From the NCBI GenBank assembly GCA_042691655.1, contig CP170506.1:930001-994000 (forward strand): DNA of 64,000 bases. Reading direction: 5' to 3'. Below the pieces are notes generated by a model that was not told the origin of the DNA, made no database searches, and was given only the letters and a program-made list of their open reading frames with translations. Below are positions 27,956 through 35,847 of this stretch, piece by piece (position 1 is the first letter of the stretch; each line of letters begins with the position of its first letter). The translations under genes and the position numbers were made by a program. Source of the DNA: UBA695 sp042691655 (lineage in GTDB: Bacteria; Verrucomicrobiota; Verrucomicrobiia; Chthoniobacterales; Chthoniobacteraceae).

Positions 27956-28927
27956 TTATTTGGAATTCTGGAGGTAAATCCGCGTCATGCAGGGGCGAAG
28001 CCCGGACCGGATCGATTTCAGGCTGTTGTCCCGCAACGCGGCGGTCACAAAGTCGTTGGCATTTTTAACGTTTGCATCCGAAGCCAGCGACTTGATTTCA
28101 TCGCGAATCGCGGGCGTGATCCGCTTGGCCGAACTGCTGTCGATCAACACGACGCTTATGTCGATGGCCGCTGGCAACGCGCCCCCGGCGAGCGTCACAC
28201 TCGATCCGCCCACCGCGGTATAGCTATAACCGGTGCGCGAATCGAATGAGCCCGCCCCGCCCGGGGGCTGCGAGATGGCGTTTCCGGCGGGATCGAGGCA
28301 CGTCACCCACAACGCGAGGACGTTTTCGACGAACAACCCCTTGTAGGAATGCAGGCTGTCCGCGGGCGCGACGTCGCTGACGATGCCGGGCGTCAACCAA
28401 GCGTTAGGCGAGGATGTGATTAAGTAATTTGGATCCGCGGCGTAGTTGTTCCCCGGGTTGACAATGAAGCGGCACAACAGCGCCTTGGGATGAAGGCCGT
28501 CGCTGTTGTCCCATTTCACGAAATAGCCCATTTCGGCGATGTTCCCCAGCGTTTGGTCGCTCGCTAGCGGAGCCTGCCAGAAGATGGCATCGTGATTTTC
28601 AAAGTCACTCAAGACCGCAGGGTTCACCAAAAGCTGTAAGCTCGCCTGATCCTCGCGGTTCACCGGAAGTATGACCGCTTGCAGCTCCTTGGCCATGAAA
28701 TACAGGATCGCGCGGCCCCCTTCCGACTTTTCCACCTGCGCCTGCCCCTGCCGCCACACCTCGCCGACCCGCCCGATCGTCTGGCTGATCAAGACCACCA
28801 GGATGCCCAAAATCGTGGCGCTAATGAGCACCTCCAGCAACGTGAAAGCGCTGCGAACCCGCAGGGCATCAACGCCAAGCGGTTTGCTGTCTCCGGCACG
28901 AAAACTGGGCACTCCGAGGGGAATCAT
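27956..28927 (-). CDS. Cassette 3 protein C (GspJ/PilW-like pseudopilin)
   Basis: 323 aa. The prepilin motif comes after an unusually long leader of about 27 residues: RSAFTLLEVLISATILGILV, again with Ala before the Phe. Then QGQAQVEKSEGGRAILYFMA, typical of GspJ-like proteins. The region VEVNVLALWVTCLD-like (ENVLALWVTCLDPAGN), followed later by AAIDISVVLIDSSSAKRI, parallels the IGWEDVSAVVVTIATLD segment of the other C proteins. It starts one base after the B stop codon. It is predicted to be an inner-membrane prepilin, processed by a housekeeping prepilin peptidase encoded elsewhere. Confidence 0.8.
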   Translation of the reverse strand: MIPLGVPSFRAGDSKPLGVDALRVRSAFTLLEVLISATILGILVVLISQTIGRVGEVWRQGQAQVEKSEGGRAILYFMAKELQAVILPVNREDQASLQLLVNPAVLSDFENHDAIFWQAPLASDQTLGNIAEMGYFVKWDNSDGLHPKALLCRFIVNPGNNYAADPNYLITSSPNAWLTPGIVSDVAPADSLHSYKGLFVENVLALWVTCLDPAGNAISQPPGGAGSFDSRTGYSYTAVGGSSVTLAGGALPAAIDISVVLIDSSSAKRITPAIRDEIKSLASDANVKNANDFVTAALRDNSLKSIRSGLRPCMTRIYLQNSK

Positions 28928-28928
28928 T

Positions 28929-29429
28929 TCAATAGTATTTGCCGATGCTGGTATACAAGCAATGGCGACTGGGATTCTTCGCGCCGAGGGGCCATTGGAA
29001 GGTAAGCATCACGTTGACCAGGCAGGGCACGGAAACCGTGGCGGCAACGGGCCCCATCCGGTCCGTGTCGGAGGAGGCGGTCACGTCGCATTGGAAAATC
29101 GCCTGCTGTTGTTTGGCCTCGGCGGCAGTCACGTCGTGCAAGCCGTCCGAGGAAAGCAAGCGGACGCCGTTCGCGTCGAAGTAGGCGGTCTGAAGAGTCG
29201 AAGTCCCGCTGTTGACGCTGGTAAACAGCGAGTTTGAAGCGAACTGTTGCTGGCGCAAGTCGCTGACAATCTGGCGCGACATCGCCGCCATCAGGCTTTC
29301 ATTGAGCGCGCTGCGGCTTGAGTTAACCCCCGCTGAAATCAACCCCAGGATGGCGATCAACGCAAAGCTGACGACGCCGATCGCGAGAACGATTTCGATG
29401 AGGGAGAACCCGCGGTCCGGCGACTTCAT
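28929..29429 (-). CDS. Cassette 3 protein B (GspI/PilV-like pseudopilin)
   Basis: 166 aa, close to 167 and 171 aa in the other two cassettes. The prepilin motif is canonical with Gly at -1: DRGFSLIEIVLAIGVVSFAL, followed by ILGLISAGVNSSRSALNESL, the same ILGL..GIN/GVN pattern as cassette 1 B. The C-terminal half has PCLVNVMLTFQWPLGAKNPS, equivalent to the VRILVSWP block. The ATG overlaps the D stop codon, so translation is probably coupled. Confidence 0.8.
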   Translation of the reverse strand: MKSPDRGFSLIEIVLAIGVVSFALIAILGLISAGVNSSRSALNESLMAAMSRQIVSDLRQQQFASNSLFTSVNSGTSTLQTAYFDANGVRLLSSDGLHDVTAAEAKQQQAIFQCDVTASSDTDRMGPVAATVSVPCLVNVMLTFQWPLGAKNPSRHCLYTSIGKYY

Positions 29430-30088
29430 GGGCGGTCAATCTTAACTCTTCCCGTAGCGTTTAAAACCGTAAGTTTGTAATAGTTGGCGGGTGTTCCGTT
29501 TTTAACCGCTCCGGTGTACAATGGAGTGCTGCCACCCTTGGGCATGTACCCCTCCACGAGCTGCACGGTGGGCGAGCTGTCGCCCGCGATGCTGCCATTG
29601 GGCAGGAAGAGCAGGTACTTGAAGCTGGAGAGGGTTTTACCCCCGTACAGGAGTTGCGGGAGCGCGGGCGAAACGCTTTGCGCCGGGTAGGTCCAGTCGC
29701 TGATGACAACGCCCGCATCCAATGTCTCCCACTTCGTGATTTGCTTCCAATCGGATGAACTTGCTTGGGTACTGTTGTCCGAGTGGACCGGCAGTTCCAA
29801 CACCGTCAGCAACCGGTTTTGGGGCGTCACCGAAGCATCCGTCACCAAAACCAGGGCGGTCATTGCGTTTTTCGAAAGGGCGTTCTGCCGGGCGAAGTTC
29901 ATGAGATTGGCAACCGTGTTGCCGCTCCCATTTAACTCCGCCGGTTTGCCCATTTTCGTCAACGCGGGGGTGACGGTCGTGACCAACAGCGCCGCAATGC
30001 CCATCACCGTGAGCAATTCAAGCAGGGTGAATGCGAATCGGCTTGATGAATGGATGACACGCATTGGGGGATGTTTCGTCAAATTCAC
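29426..30088 (-). CDS. Cassette 3 protein D (GspH-like pseudopilin)
   Basis: 220 aa from GTG 30088, or 212 aa from ATG 30064, which gives a more usual leader. The prepilin motif is RFAFTLLELLTVMGIAALLV, followed by NTVANLMNFARQNALSKNAM, the GspH-like helix. The C-terminus ends LTVLNATGRVKIDRP, which parallels GLTGSVRIFRP of cassette 1 D. It is first gene of cassette 3, 15 bp after the stop codon of the PEP-CTERM gene on the same strand, so both are probably on one transcript. Confidence 0.8.
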   Translation of the reverse strand: MNLTKHPPMRVIHSSSRFAFTLLELLTVMGIAALLVTTVTPALTKMGKPAELNGSGNTVANLMNFARQNALSKNAMTALVLVTDASVTPQNRLLTVLELPVHSDNSTQASSSDWKQITKWETLDAGVVISDWTYPAQSVSPALPQLLYGGKTLSSFKYLLFLPNGSIAGDSSPTVQLVEGYMPKGGSTPLYTGAVKNGTPANYYKLTVLNATGRVKIDRP

Positions 30089-30103
30089 CTGTATTCGAAT
30101 GTA

Positions 30104-32245
30104 TCAGATCGCCCGGCCCGGCGTCTTTCCACGAAAGCCGCGCCGCAGGAACAACAGCATTCCGATTCCGCCGACGAGCATTCCGTAGGTTTGCGGTTCG
30201 GGAACCGCGGTGAACGAGAGAATGCCCGTGTCGCTGAGCGTGGCGTTGTAGTCCTTGGTATCGTAGCCGGTGATGGTCAGATTGGTCACCGACCCGGTGG
30301 AGAATCCGCTTAAGAGCGTGTAGGTGTCCTCATATGAGAACCCTGCCCCGGTCACGTCCAGGCTAATTTCGCCGCCGGAGATGGAGAAGATGCCGCTGTC
30401 GGAACCGGCGATTGCATCGTAAACGCCTCCCAGGTCGATGTTCAATACACCGCCGGTCATCGAGAAATTCTTCCCGGCGGCCAGCGTCAGGGTGCCCACT
30501 CCGTTATCGTCGCCGGGGCTGATGGTGCCAGAGGCCAACGTCAAGTTGCCCCCGAGGGTGGCATTGGCGACCGAGCTGGTCAGTTTGCCCGTTCCCCCTG
30601 CATCCAGGCTCACGCCGCCAGTGGCAAGCGTCAGCGCCGCGGCGTTGTCGAGTTCCATCGTGCCCGCGGTGATGTGCGTCACCCCCGTGGTTCTGATGGT
30701 GCCGGAGATCGCCAGTTTGCCCGCGCCCGATTTTGTAATGCCGCCATTGCCCGTGACATTGGAGGTGGAGTCAATCGTAATCGTGCGGCCCGCGTCGGCC
30801 CTGAAGGTATGAACACCCGCGGTGGTGGCGGTAAGCGTCAAGCCGGTAATAGTGAGGTCGGTATTGGCGTCGTAGTTGGCAATGGTGCCTGAAGTCCAGT
30901 TGAAGTTGCGCACATTATTGCCCGAGGTGCCCGAGGCGCCAGCCTGAATCGTCTGGGCCGCAAGCGTACCGCCATTTAAGTTGAAGTTGGCCGTGATAGT
31001 GCCGCCGCCGGTGGAGGGGGACGAGTTGTTAACCAGCGTCAAGGTCTGCACTTTGACGGTGCCTCCATTCAAATCAAATTCTCCGGTACAGCCCAAAGAG
31101 GAGGATAGCCGCTGTGCAAGCATGATGGAGATGGCGTCAAGCGTGCCGGAACTCATGATAAATGTCCCGGATGCGCCGTTGGCGATGCTGGTAGCACCGA
31201 GCGAACCGATCGTCATCGAACCAACCATGGCATCGACTGTTCCATTCGTGAGATCCATTGTTCCGGTCACAGACGTGGCCCCCCCCGAAACATTATAGCC
31301 AATGTAGATATCGGCGCGTTGGCTGGCATTGGTGCCCCGGATGACGAGGGTTCCGTTGGTCACGCCGCTGGCAAACTTAAGAAGGCCGCTGTTCCGCGTG
31401 TAACCCACGGTAATCGTTCCGGTGGTGATGCTGGTGGAGCCTCCGAGCAACAGCACGCCGCTATTATAACTGGTACTTGTGTTAGTGCTATTGGTGAGGG
31501 AGCCCACGCCCACGGAGCTGGCGTTAATCGAGCTGTTCGCGGCCAGAATCATCGTTCCCGATGAGGTGTTTACCCCCGAACTGCTTCCTGAACCGCCCAC
31601 GGAAAAAGCTGCATTGGGTGAATTATAAACGAAGTTCGACAGGCCGGAGAGGTCGAGCGTTGTGCTTGCGCCCGCATTCGGGCTGCCCACCACCAAAGCG
31701 CTGGAGCCGGTCATGGTTAAGGTTCCCGTACCGACCACGGTGGCCGTGGTGTTGTCGGTGATTTTCAGCGTCACGTTGTTAAACGTGGCACTGTTGGCTC
31801 CCATTTGAATCGAAGGAGAAGTGCCGTCGAGATACAAAATGGAGGAGGTCGCGCTACTCCCCGTAATAACATAGCCGTCCGTCCCGAAAATTATGCCGTT
31901 GGTATAAATCGTACTTCCACTGAGGATGCCGACGGTGCCCGAGGTGCCGCCGAAATAAGCCACCGAGGTGCTGGGGGGAGTATTGGGCCAGGTTGTCGCC
32001 GCTCCGGTGTCGGAATTGGCGCGCCAGTATGAGTAAGCCGTGTTCCACGTTCCATTGCCGCCGGTGCCGGCGGAGCTTCCATTCGTGTCCCAGTAATAAG
32101 TGGTTGCCGCGGCGTTCGCGGTGGCCGCCGAAATGATTGCGGTAACGACGATCGCTGCCAGGGCTTTCCAGCATTGGCCGCGTGAAGGGGTGTAAGATGA
32201 AATGCCCACCAATCGTGATGGGCAAGGAGTAGGGTTATTCATCAT
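30104..32245 (-). CDS. PEP-CTERM protein with autotransporter-associated beta-strand repeats (locus 2)
   Basis: 713 aa. The signal peptide lies at about residues 26-48 (WKALAAIVVTAIISAATANA), followed by AATTYYWDTNGSSAGTGGNG, the same opening theme (YYWD, GTGTWNT) as the locus 1 protein. Low-complexity Ser/Thr/Gly/Asn beta-repeats follow. The C-terminal sorting signal is VPEPQTYGMLVGGIGMLLF followed by a basic tail. The sequence between is different from the other two PEP-CTERM proteins. It is immediately upstream of cassette 3, which suggests the surface protein and the pseudopilins are made together. Exosortase processing is expected from the family; the enzyme is not in the window. Confidence 0.85.
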   Translation of the reverse strand: MMNNPTPCPSRLVGISSYTPSRGQCWKALAAIVVTAIISAATANAAATTYYWDTNGSSAGTGGNGTWNTAYSYWRANSDTGAATTWPNTPPSTSVAYFGGTSGTVGILSGSTIYTNGIIFGTDGYVITGSSATSSILYLDGTSPSIQMGANSATFNNVTLKITDNTTATVVGTGTLTMTGSSALVVGSPNAGASTTLDLSGLSNFVYNSPNAAFSVGGSGSSSGVNTSSGTMILAANSSINASSVGVGSLTNSTNTSTSYNSGVLLLGGSTSITTGTITVGYTRNSGLLKFASGVTNGTLVIRGTNASQRADIYIGYNVSGGATSVTGTMDLTNGTVDAMVGSMTIGSLGATSIANGASGTFIMSSGTLDAISIMLAQRLSSSLGCTGEFDLNGGTVKVQTLTLVNNSSPSTGGGTITANFNLNGGTLAAQTIQAGASGTSGNNVRNFNWTSGTIANYDANTDLTITGLTLTATTAGVHTFRADAGRTITIDSTSNVTGNGGITKSGAGKLAISGTIRTTGVTHITAGTMELDNAAALTLATGGVSLDAGGTGKLTSSVANATLGGNLTLASGTISPGDDNGVGTLTLAAGKNFSMTGGVLNIDLGGVYDAIAGSDSGIFSISGGEISLDVTGAGFSYEDTYTLLSGFSTGSVTNLTITGYDTKDYNATLSDTGILSFTAVPEPQTYGMLVGGIGMLLFLRRGFRGKTPGRAI

Positions 32246-32373
32246 AGGATGCAGGTTATTTGTGGGGATTCTGAAAGCCCCTTTTTTTGGAGCTGCGGCG
32301 ATTTAGCGGCCAGCCAGCCTTTTTTGCAAATTCCGCCAAATTAATACAAATAAGTCGCCCCTACGGGCGGTGT

Positions 32374-33414
32374 TTACGAAGCATCCGCCACCCGTCGAAC
32401 CGTCTTCCCCTCCACCCAGGTGCCTTCGACCAACAGGTAAACGGGAATGTCGGGCATGCCGCATTCGGAGCGGTGGATCAAATCGATCAAATACTCCACC
32501 GCCCGGCCTCCGATGAGGTGGGGGTTTTCCCATATTCCCGAGTAAAAATGATCGCCGTTGATCGTGGACAACGAGGCAAACCCGATTTGCTCCGGAACCG
32601 AGACCCCGGCTTCCACCAGCCAGTCGAGAATCTCGTTTTGCATCGCGATGACGACGTCCGGGCGGTGCTTTCGGAACCATTCGAGGAACGAGGCCCTGTC
32701 TTGTTGGGGGTTTGAAAACAGCGGAACCCGGTCGGCTTCGGGGAGGTTGCGCTGTTCGTTCCAGAACGAGGCCGACACAATGCGGTTGGTGCGGTCATCG
32801 TCCGCGGGAGGCAGCGCCAACCCCGGCCTGCGGTAGCCCAGCTCCATCAGTTTGCGGAAGACGATTTCGCCGACGCGGAAATGGTGCGTCGTGACGACGT
32901 GCAACCGGGGCGACACGAGAGTGTAACCAAAGGTTACCGCGGAAAAATCCTCGAACGGGAAATCGAGGCTCATTCCCGGCCGGGGCTGGGGCGCGATCAG
33001 CAACCCGGAAATATTGCGCGCCTTCAGAATCCGCGCCATGCGGTTGAAGTTCATGCCTTCGCCGCAGAGCAGGTGCTCTTCGATTTTGTAGCCCAGCTCA
33101 ATGGCCCGCGCGCACGCGCCTTCGTAGTAGTTGCGGAAGGTCGAGAACCGCCGCCAGCTATCCCCCTGTGGGTAGTTGGAAATCCACGCAAGCGTCGCCT
33201 GGAACTGGCTCGGGGTCACCCGTTTGCGATAGGCGGAAAGGCCCGCCAAGTAGGGATCGGGCTGATACCCCACTTCCGCTGCGACGGCTTGGATTCGAGC
33301 CCTTGTCTCCGCCGAAATGCTGGGGTGATGGCTCAATGCCAAGGAAACCGTCGCCTGGGTGACGCCTGCTTTTAGAGCGACGTCCTTTTGGGTGGCACGA
33401 CGTGGGGGTGACAT
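32374..33414 (-). CDS. LacI-family transcriptional regulator (locus 2)
   Basis: 346 aa. The N-terminal HTH is TQKDVALKAGVTQATVSLAL, with the hinge ending near VGYQPDPYLAGLSAYRK. This hinge variant (PDP..LS/AL..YR) is common in Verrucomicrobia and Lentisphaerae. The periplasmic-binding-like ligand domain covers residues ~65-340 (ISGLLIAPQP, DVVIAMQNEILDWLVEAGV). It lies between the GH2 gene (185 bp upstream) and the PEP-CTERM/cassette 3 run, all on the minus strand, and presumably controls locus 2. The effector is unknown. Confidence 0.9.
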   Translation of the reverse strand: MSPPRRATQKDVALKAGVTQATVSLALSHHPSISAETRARIQAVAAEVGYQPDPYLAGLSAYRKRVTPSQFQATLAWISNYPQGDSWRRFSTFRNYYEGACARAIELGYKIEEHLLCGEGMNFNRMARILKARNISGLLIAPQPRPGMSLDFPFEDFSAVTFGYTLVSPRLHVVTTHHFRVGEIVFRKLMELGYRRPGLALPPADDDRTNRIVSASFWNEQRNLPEADRVPLFSNPQQDRASFLEWFRKHRPDVVIAMQNEILDWLVEAGVSVPEQIGFASLSTINGDHFYSGIWENPHLIGGRAVEYLIDLIHRSECGMPDIPVYLLVEGTWVEGKTVRRVADAS

Positions 33415-33598
33415 TTTTCTCTAGTTACAATCACATCCCTGAAGCGTCAAGGTGCATCGGTCACCGCCTGCTGGCGTTACCGGGTCCGCCGTGGTTGTTA
33501 TCCTCGCACAACATCACGCCAAAGCCGGGCTTGCGGAGAGGACGCGAGGATGACGTGGTTAAGGGAAATGTTCATAGCCGGAAATAAGGGGAAACGGG

Positions 33599-35341
33599 CT
33601 ACGGGTTGCAGGCCTTGTCGGCCGCGGCGCGGAACAGGGCGCGGACGGCTTGGTAGGCCGCCTTGGGCCGGCGGAATTCGTCCACCGTCCCCTTGTTATT
33701 GAAGGTCCGGGGACGGTTCAACGAGCGACCGCCGCCATAAGTGCGGGTGTCGCAGAACTGCCAAAGCGCGATGCCGCTCACGCGTGGATTGGAGAGTACT
33801 GCCAGGCAGGCGCGGCTCAGGTACCCCGCTTGATATTCCTCGGTAAAGAAATCCCCGTGCACATCGTGCCAGCCGTAGAGCCCCTCGGCGCCAATCTCGG
33901 AAAGGATGATCGGCTTCTCCCCGAAACCGCGGGCGTCGATCGCGTCAAACGTCTCTTGAAGCGCTGGCGCGATCATCTCCAGCGGTTGCGCGGTCCCCTC
34001 GCAGCCGTACCAGCCGGGGTAAAGATTGATGCTGACGATGTCGGCCAGGTCGAAGCAAGTATCCGCCGCGCCAAACATGGAGGCGTAAGTGACCAGGCGC
34101 GACGGGTCCAGCTTCCGAAGCGTCGCCGTCGTTTGCTCGAAGCACTCGCGAACATAGTCTTGGTCGGTGCCGGCTTCGTTGAGGAACCCCCAGATGATGA
34201 CCGAAGGGTGATTGTAACTCGTCCGCACCATCGCGCGCAGCGTGGCATCGTGGTCGGCCTTGAACTTCGCGGAAGCAAAGCAATCCTCGCGCTGGCCCCA
34301 GCCGAGATTCTCCTCCCACACCAAAAAACCGAGTTCGTCGCACAAATCCAGGAAGCGCTGATCCTGGGGATAATGGGAACCGCGCACGAAGTTGCAGCCC
34401 AGGTCCCGCAAAAGCTGCAAATCGGCGACCATCTGCAACGACGAAGTGCAGGGGCCGGTGCTGGGGTGCCATTCATGCCGGTTATAGCCGCGCAGGCGCA
34501 GCTTCTCACCGTTGAGCCAAAGCGCGCCAGAGCGGCCCTCGACGCGCCGCAGCCCGAACCGCGCTTCCATATCGTCGGACGGCGTACCGTCGGCATCCAA
34601 GAGAATCACCCGCAGGCGATGGAGATGAGGCGCCTGAGGGGACCACAGCCTTGCCTTGGGAACGCTCAAGAGCAACCGGCCGACGCCCTCCACCAAGGGG
34701 ATGCAATGGAAAGTCTGGGGCGCGCCGCGGTCGAACTGGACTTCGCAAGTAATTTCCGCAGCGGCTTCATCCTTGATGGCGACCGCGATACTAACTTCCC
34801 CCTCATTGTAGTTCGAAGTCGGCGTGACTTGGAGCGAATCGATCCAAGCGCCCTGGCCCGGCAGAACGTGCAACGTCACGTCGCGCAAAATCCCGCCATA
34901 TTGATAGAAATCGAATTGAGGCCCATGCATGGGAACGCGGGCGAAGTCGAACCGGTTATCAACCAGCACGACAAGTTCCCTCTCCGTCGATTCGGAGGCG
35001 GGAACATCGACATGAAACGGAGCATAGCCGCAAGCGTTCTCCCCTAGGGTTGCGCCGTCCACATAAACGCGCGCCCACATCGATACCGCGCCGAATTCGA
35101 TGCGGCCCCGCTTACCGGCGGGAAGCAAAAAGCGGGTCCGATAGATCGCCACACCCCGTTTCCCGGCATACGCGGGCAACGCATCGAAAGCTCCCGGAAC
35201 CGGCATCTTGCCGCAGGCCTCGCAACCTTCGGGCAAAAAAGAGCGGACATCGACATCCCCTAAAAATGAAAAATCCCATAGCCCATTAAGGCTCTCTAGC
35301 GAACGAACAGAAAGATAAGTGGACGAAAGATAAGTGGACAT
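33599..35341 (-). CDS. GH2 glycoside hydrolase (beta-glucuronidase/beta-galactosidase-like)
   Basis: 580 aa, no signal peptide, so cytoplasmic. The N-terminal sugar-binding domain begins LESLNGLWDFSFLGDVDVRS and contains MWARVYVDGATLGENACGYA. An Ig-like domain and a TIM barrel follow (LRLRGYNRHEWHPSTG, VRGSHYPQDQRFLDLCDELG). The acid/base is Glu389 in IIWGFLNEAGTD and the nucleophile is Glu482 in PIILSEIGAEGLYGW. The compact length of about 600 aa and the SEIGAEG-type nucleophile motif favour beta-glucuronidase-like enzymes, but beta-galactosidase is possible. It would act on oligosaccharides after uptake. It is transcribed ahead of the LacI gene. Confidence 0.85.
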   Translation of the reverse strand: MSTYLSSTYLSVRSLESLNGLWDFSFLGDVDVRSFLPEGCEACGKMPVPGAFDALPAYAGKRGVAIYRTRFLLPAGKRGRIEFGAVSMWARVYVDGATLGENACGYAPFHVDVPASESTERELVVLVDNRFDFARVPMHGPQFDFYQYGGILRDVTLHVLPGQGAWIDSLQVTPTSNYNEGEVSIAVAIKDEAAAEITCEVQFDRGAPQTFHCIPLVEGVGRLLLSVPKARLWSPQAPHLHRLRVILLDADGTPSDDMEARFGLRRVEGRSGALWLNGEKLRLRGYNRHEWHPSTGPCTSSLQMVADLQLLRDLGCNFVRGSHYPQDQRFLDLCDELGFLVWEENLGWGQREDCFASAKFKADHDATLRAMVRTSYNHPSVIIWGFLNEAGTDQDYVRECFEQTTATLRKLDPSRLVTYASMFGAADTCFDLADIVSINLYPGWYGCEGTAQPLEMIAPALQETFDAIDARGFGEKPIILSEIGAEGLYGWHDVHGDFFTEEYQAGYLSRACLAVLSNPRVSGIALWQFCDTRTYGGGRSLNRPRTFNNKGTVDEFRRPKAAYQAVRALFRAAADKACNP

Positions 35342-35847
35342 AAGGGCGGCAATATCAAAAAGGGAGAAGAAAAATGAATGAGCATCAAACTACCTTCCGG
35401 TTTTTTTGATACAACGGGATGCCGACTCATACATATAAGCCCTGCAACTAAATCAACGGAGGCCCCCAGCACCGCGCGATAGATTTTTTGGCGTAACCCC
35501 TTGAGAATACAAGAGTTGGATTTTTCGTGGACCCACCTGATGGATGGGTATTGACGAGCTAAAAAAGACTAGCGAATTCAAAAGCCTGATTTTTGTCCAA
35601 TAAATATTTTCTTGCGCACTTGTTTGATCCTCTTTACTTGTCATTCGAATTAGGCCATCAATAAATCCATCCCGCCGCAGACAACGCCCAACACTACTTT
35701 CTGGACGTTTTTGCGAACTACGGATTGAGTGACTGACAAAATTGTCATCGGTATCTGCCAGTGGCCGGATGTCGCCTCGTTAACCTCGTTCATCAATAGT
35801 TGAAGCGTTCATCGGCGGAGGTGATGAACAAAAACTGATCCTAACAA
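35342..35847. other. Divergent intergenic region between two GH2 genes
   Basis: 506 bp with promoters for both directions expected. An imperfect palindrome with ATCAAA and TTTGAT arms (35384-35410) lies 43 bp upstream of the minus-strand GH2 start and could be an operator. A 7-bp inverted repeat (GTTCATC at 35807, GATGAAC at 35823) lies about 20 bp before the plus-strand GH2 start. The middle contains only short frames that I do not recognise. Confidence 0.4.

Noticed and set aside
33650..35047. 465-aa plus-strand open frame opposite the GH2 gene
   Set aside because: It is the antisense shadow of a G+C-rich gene; the minus strand carries the complete GH2 domains and both catalytic glutamates.
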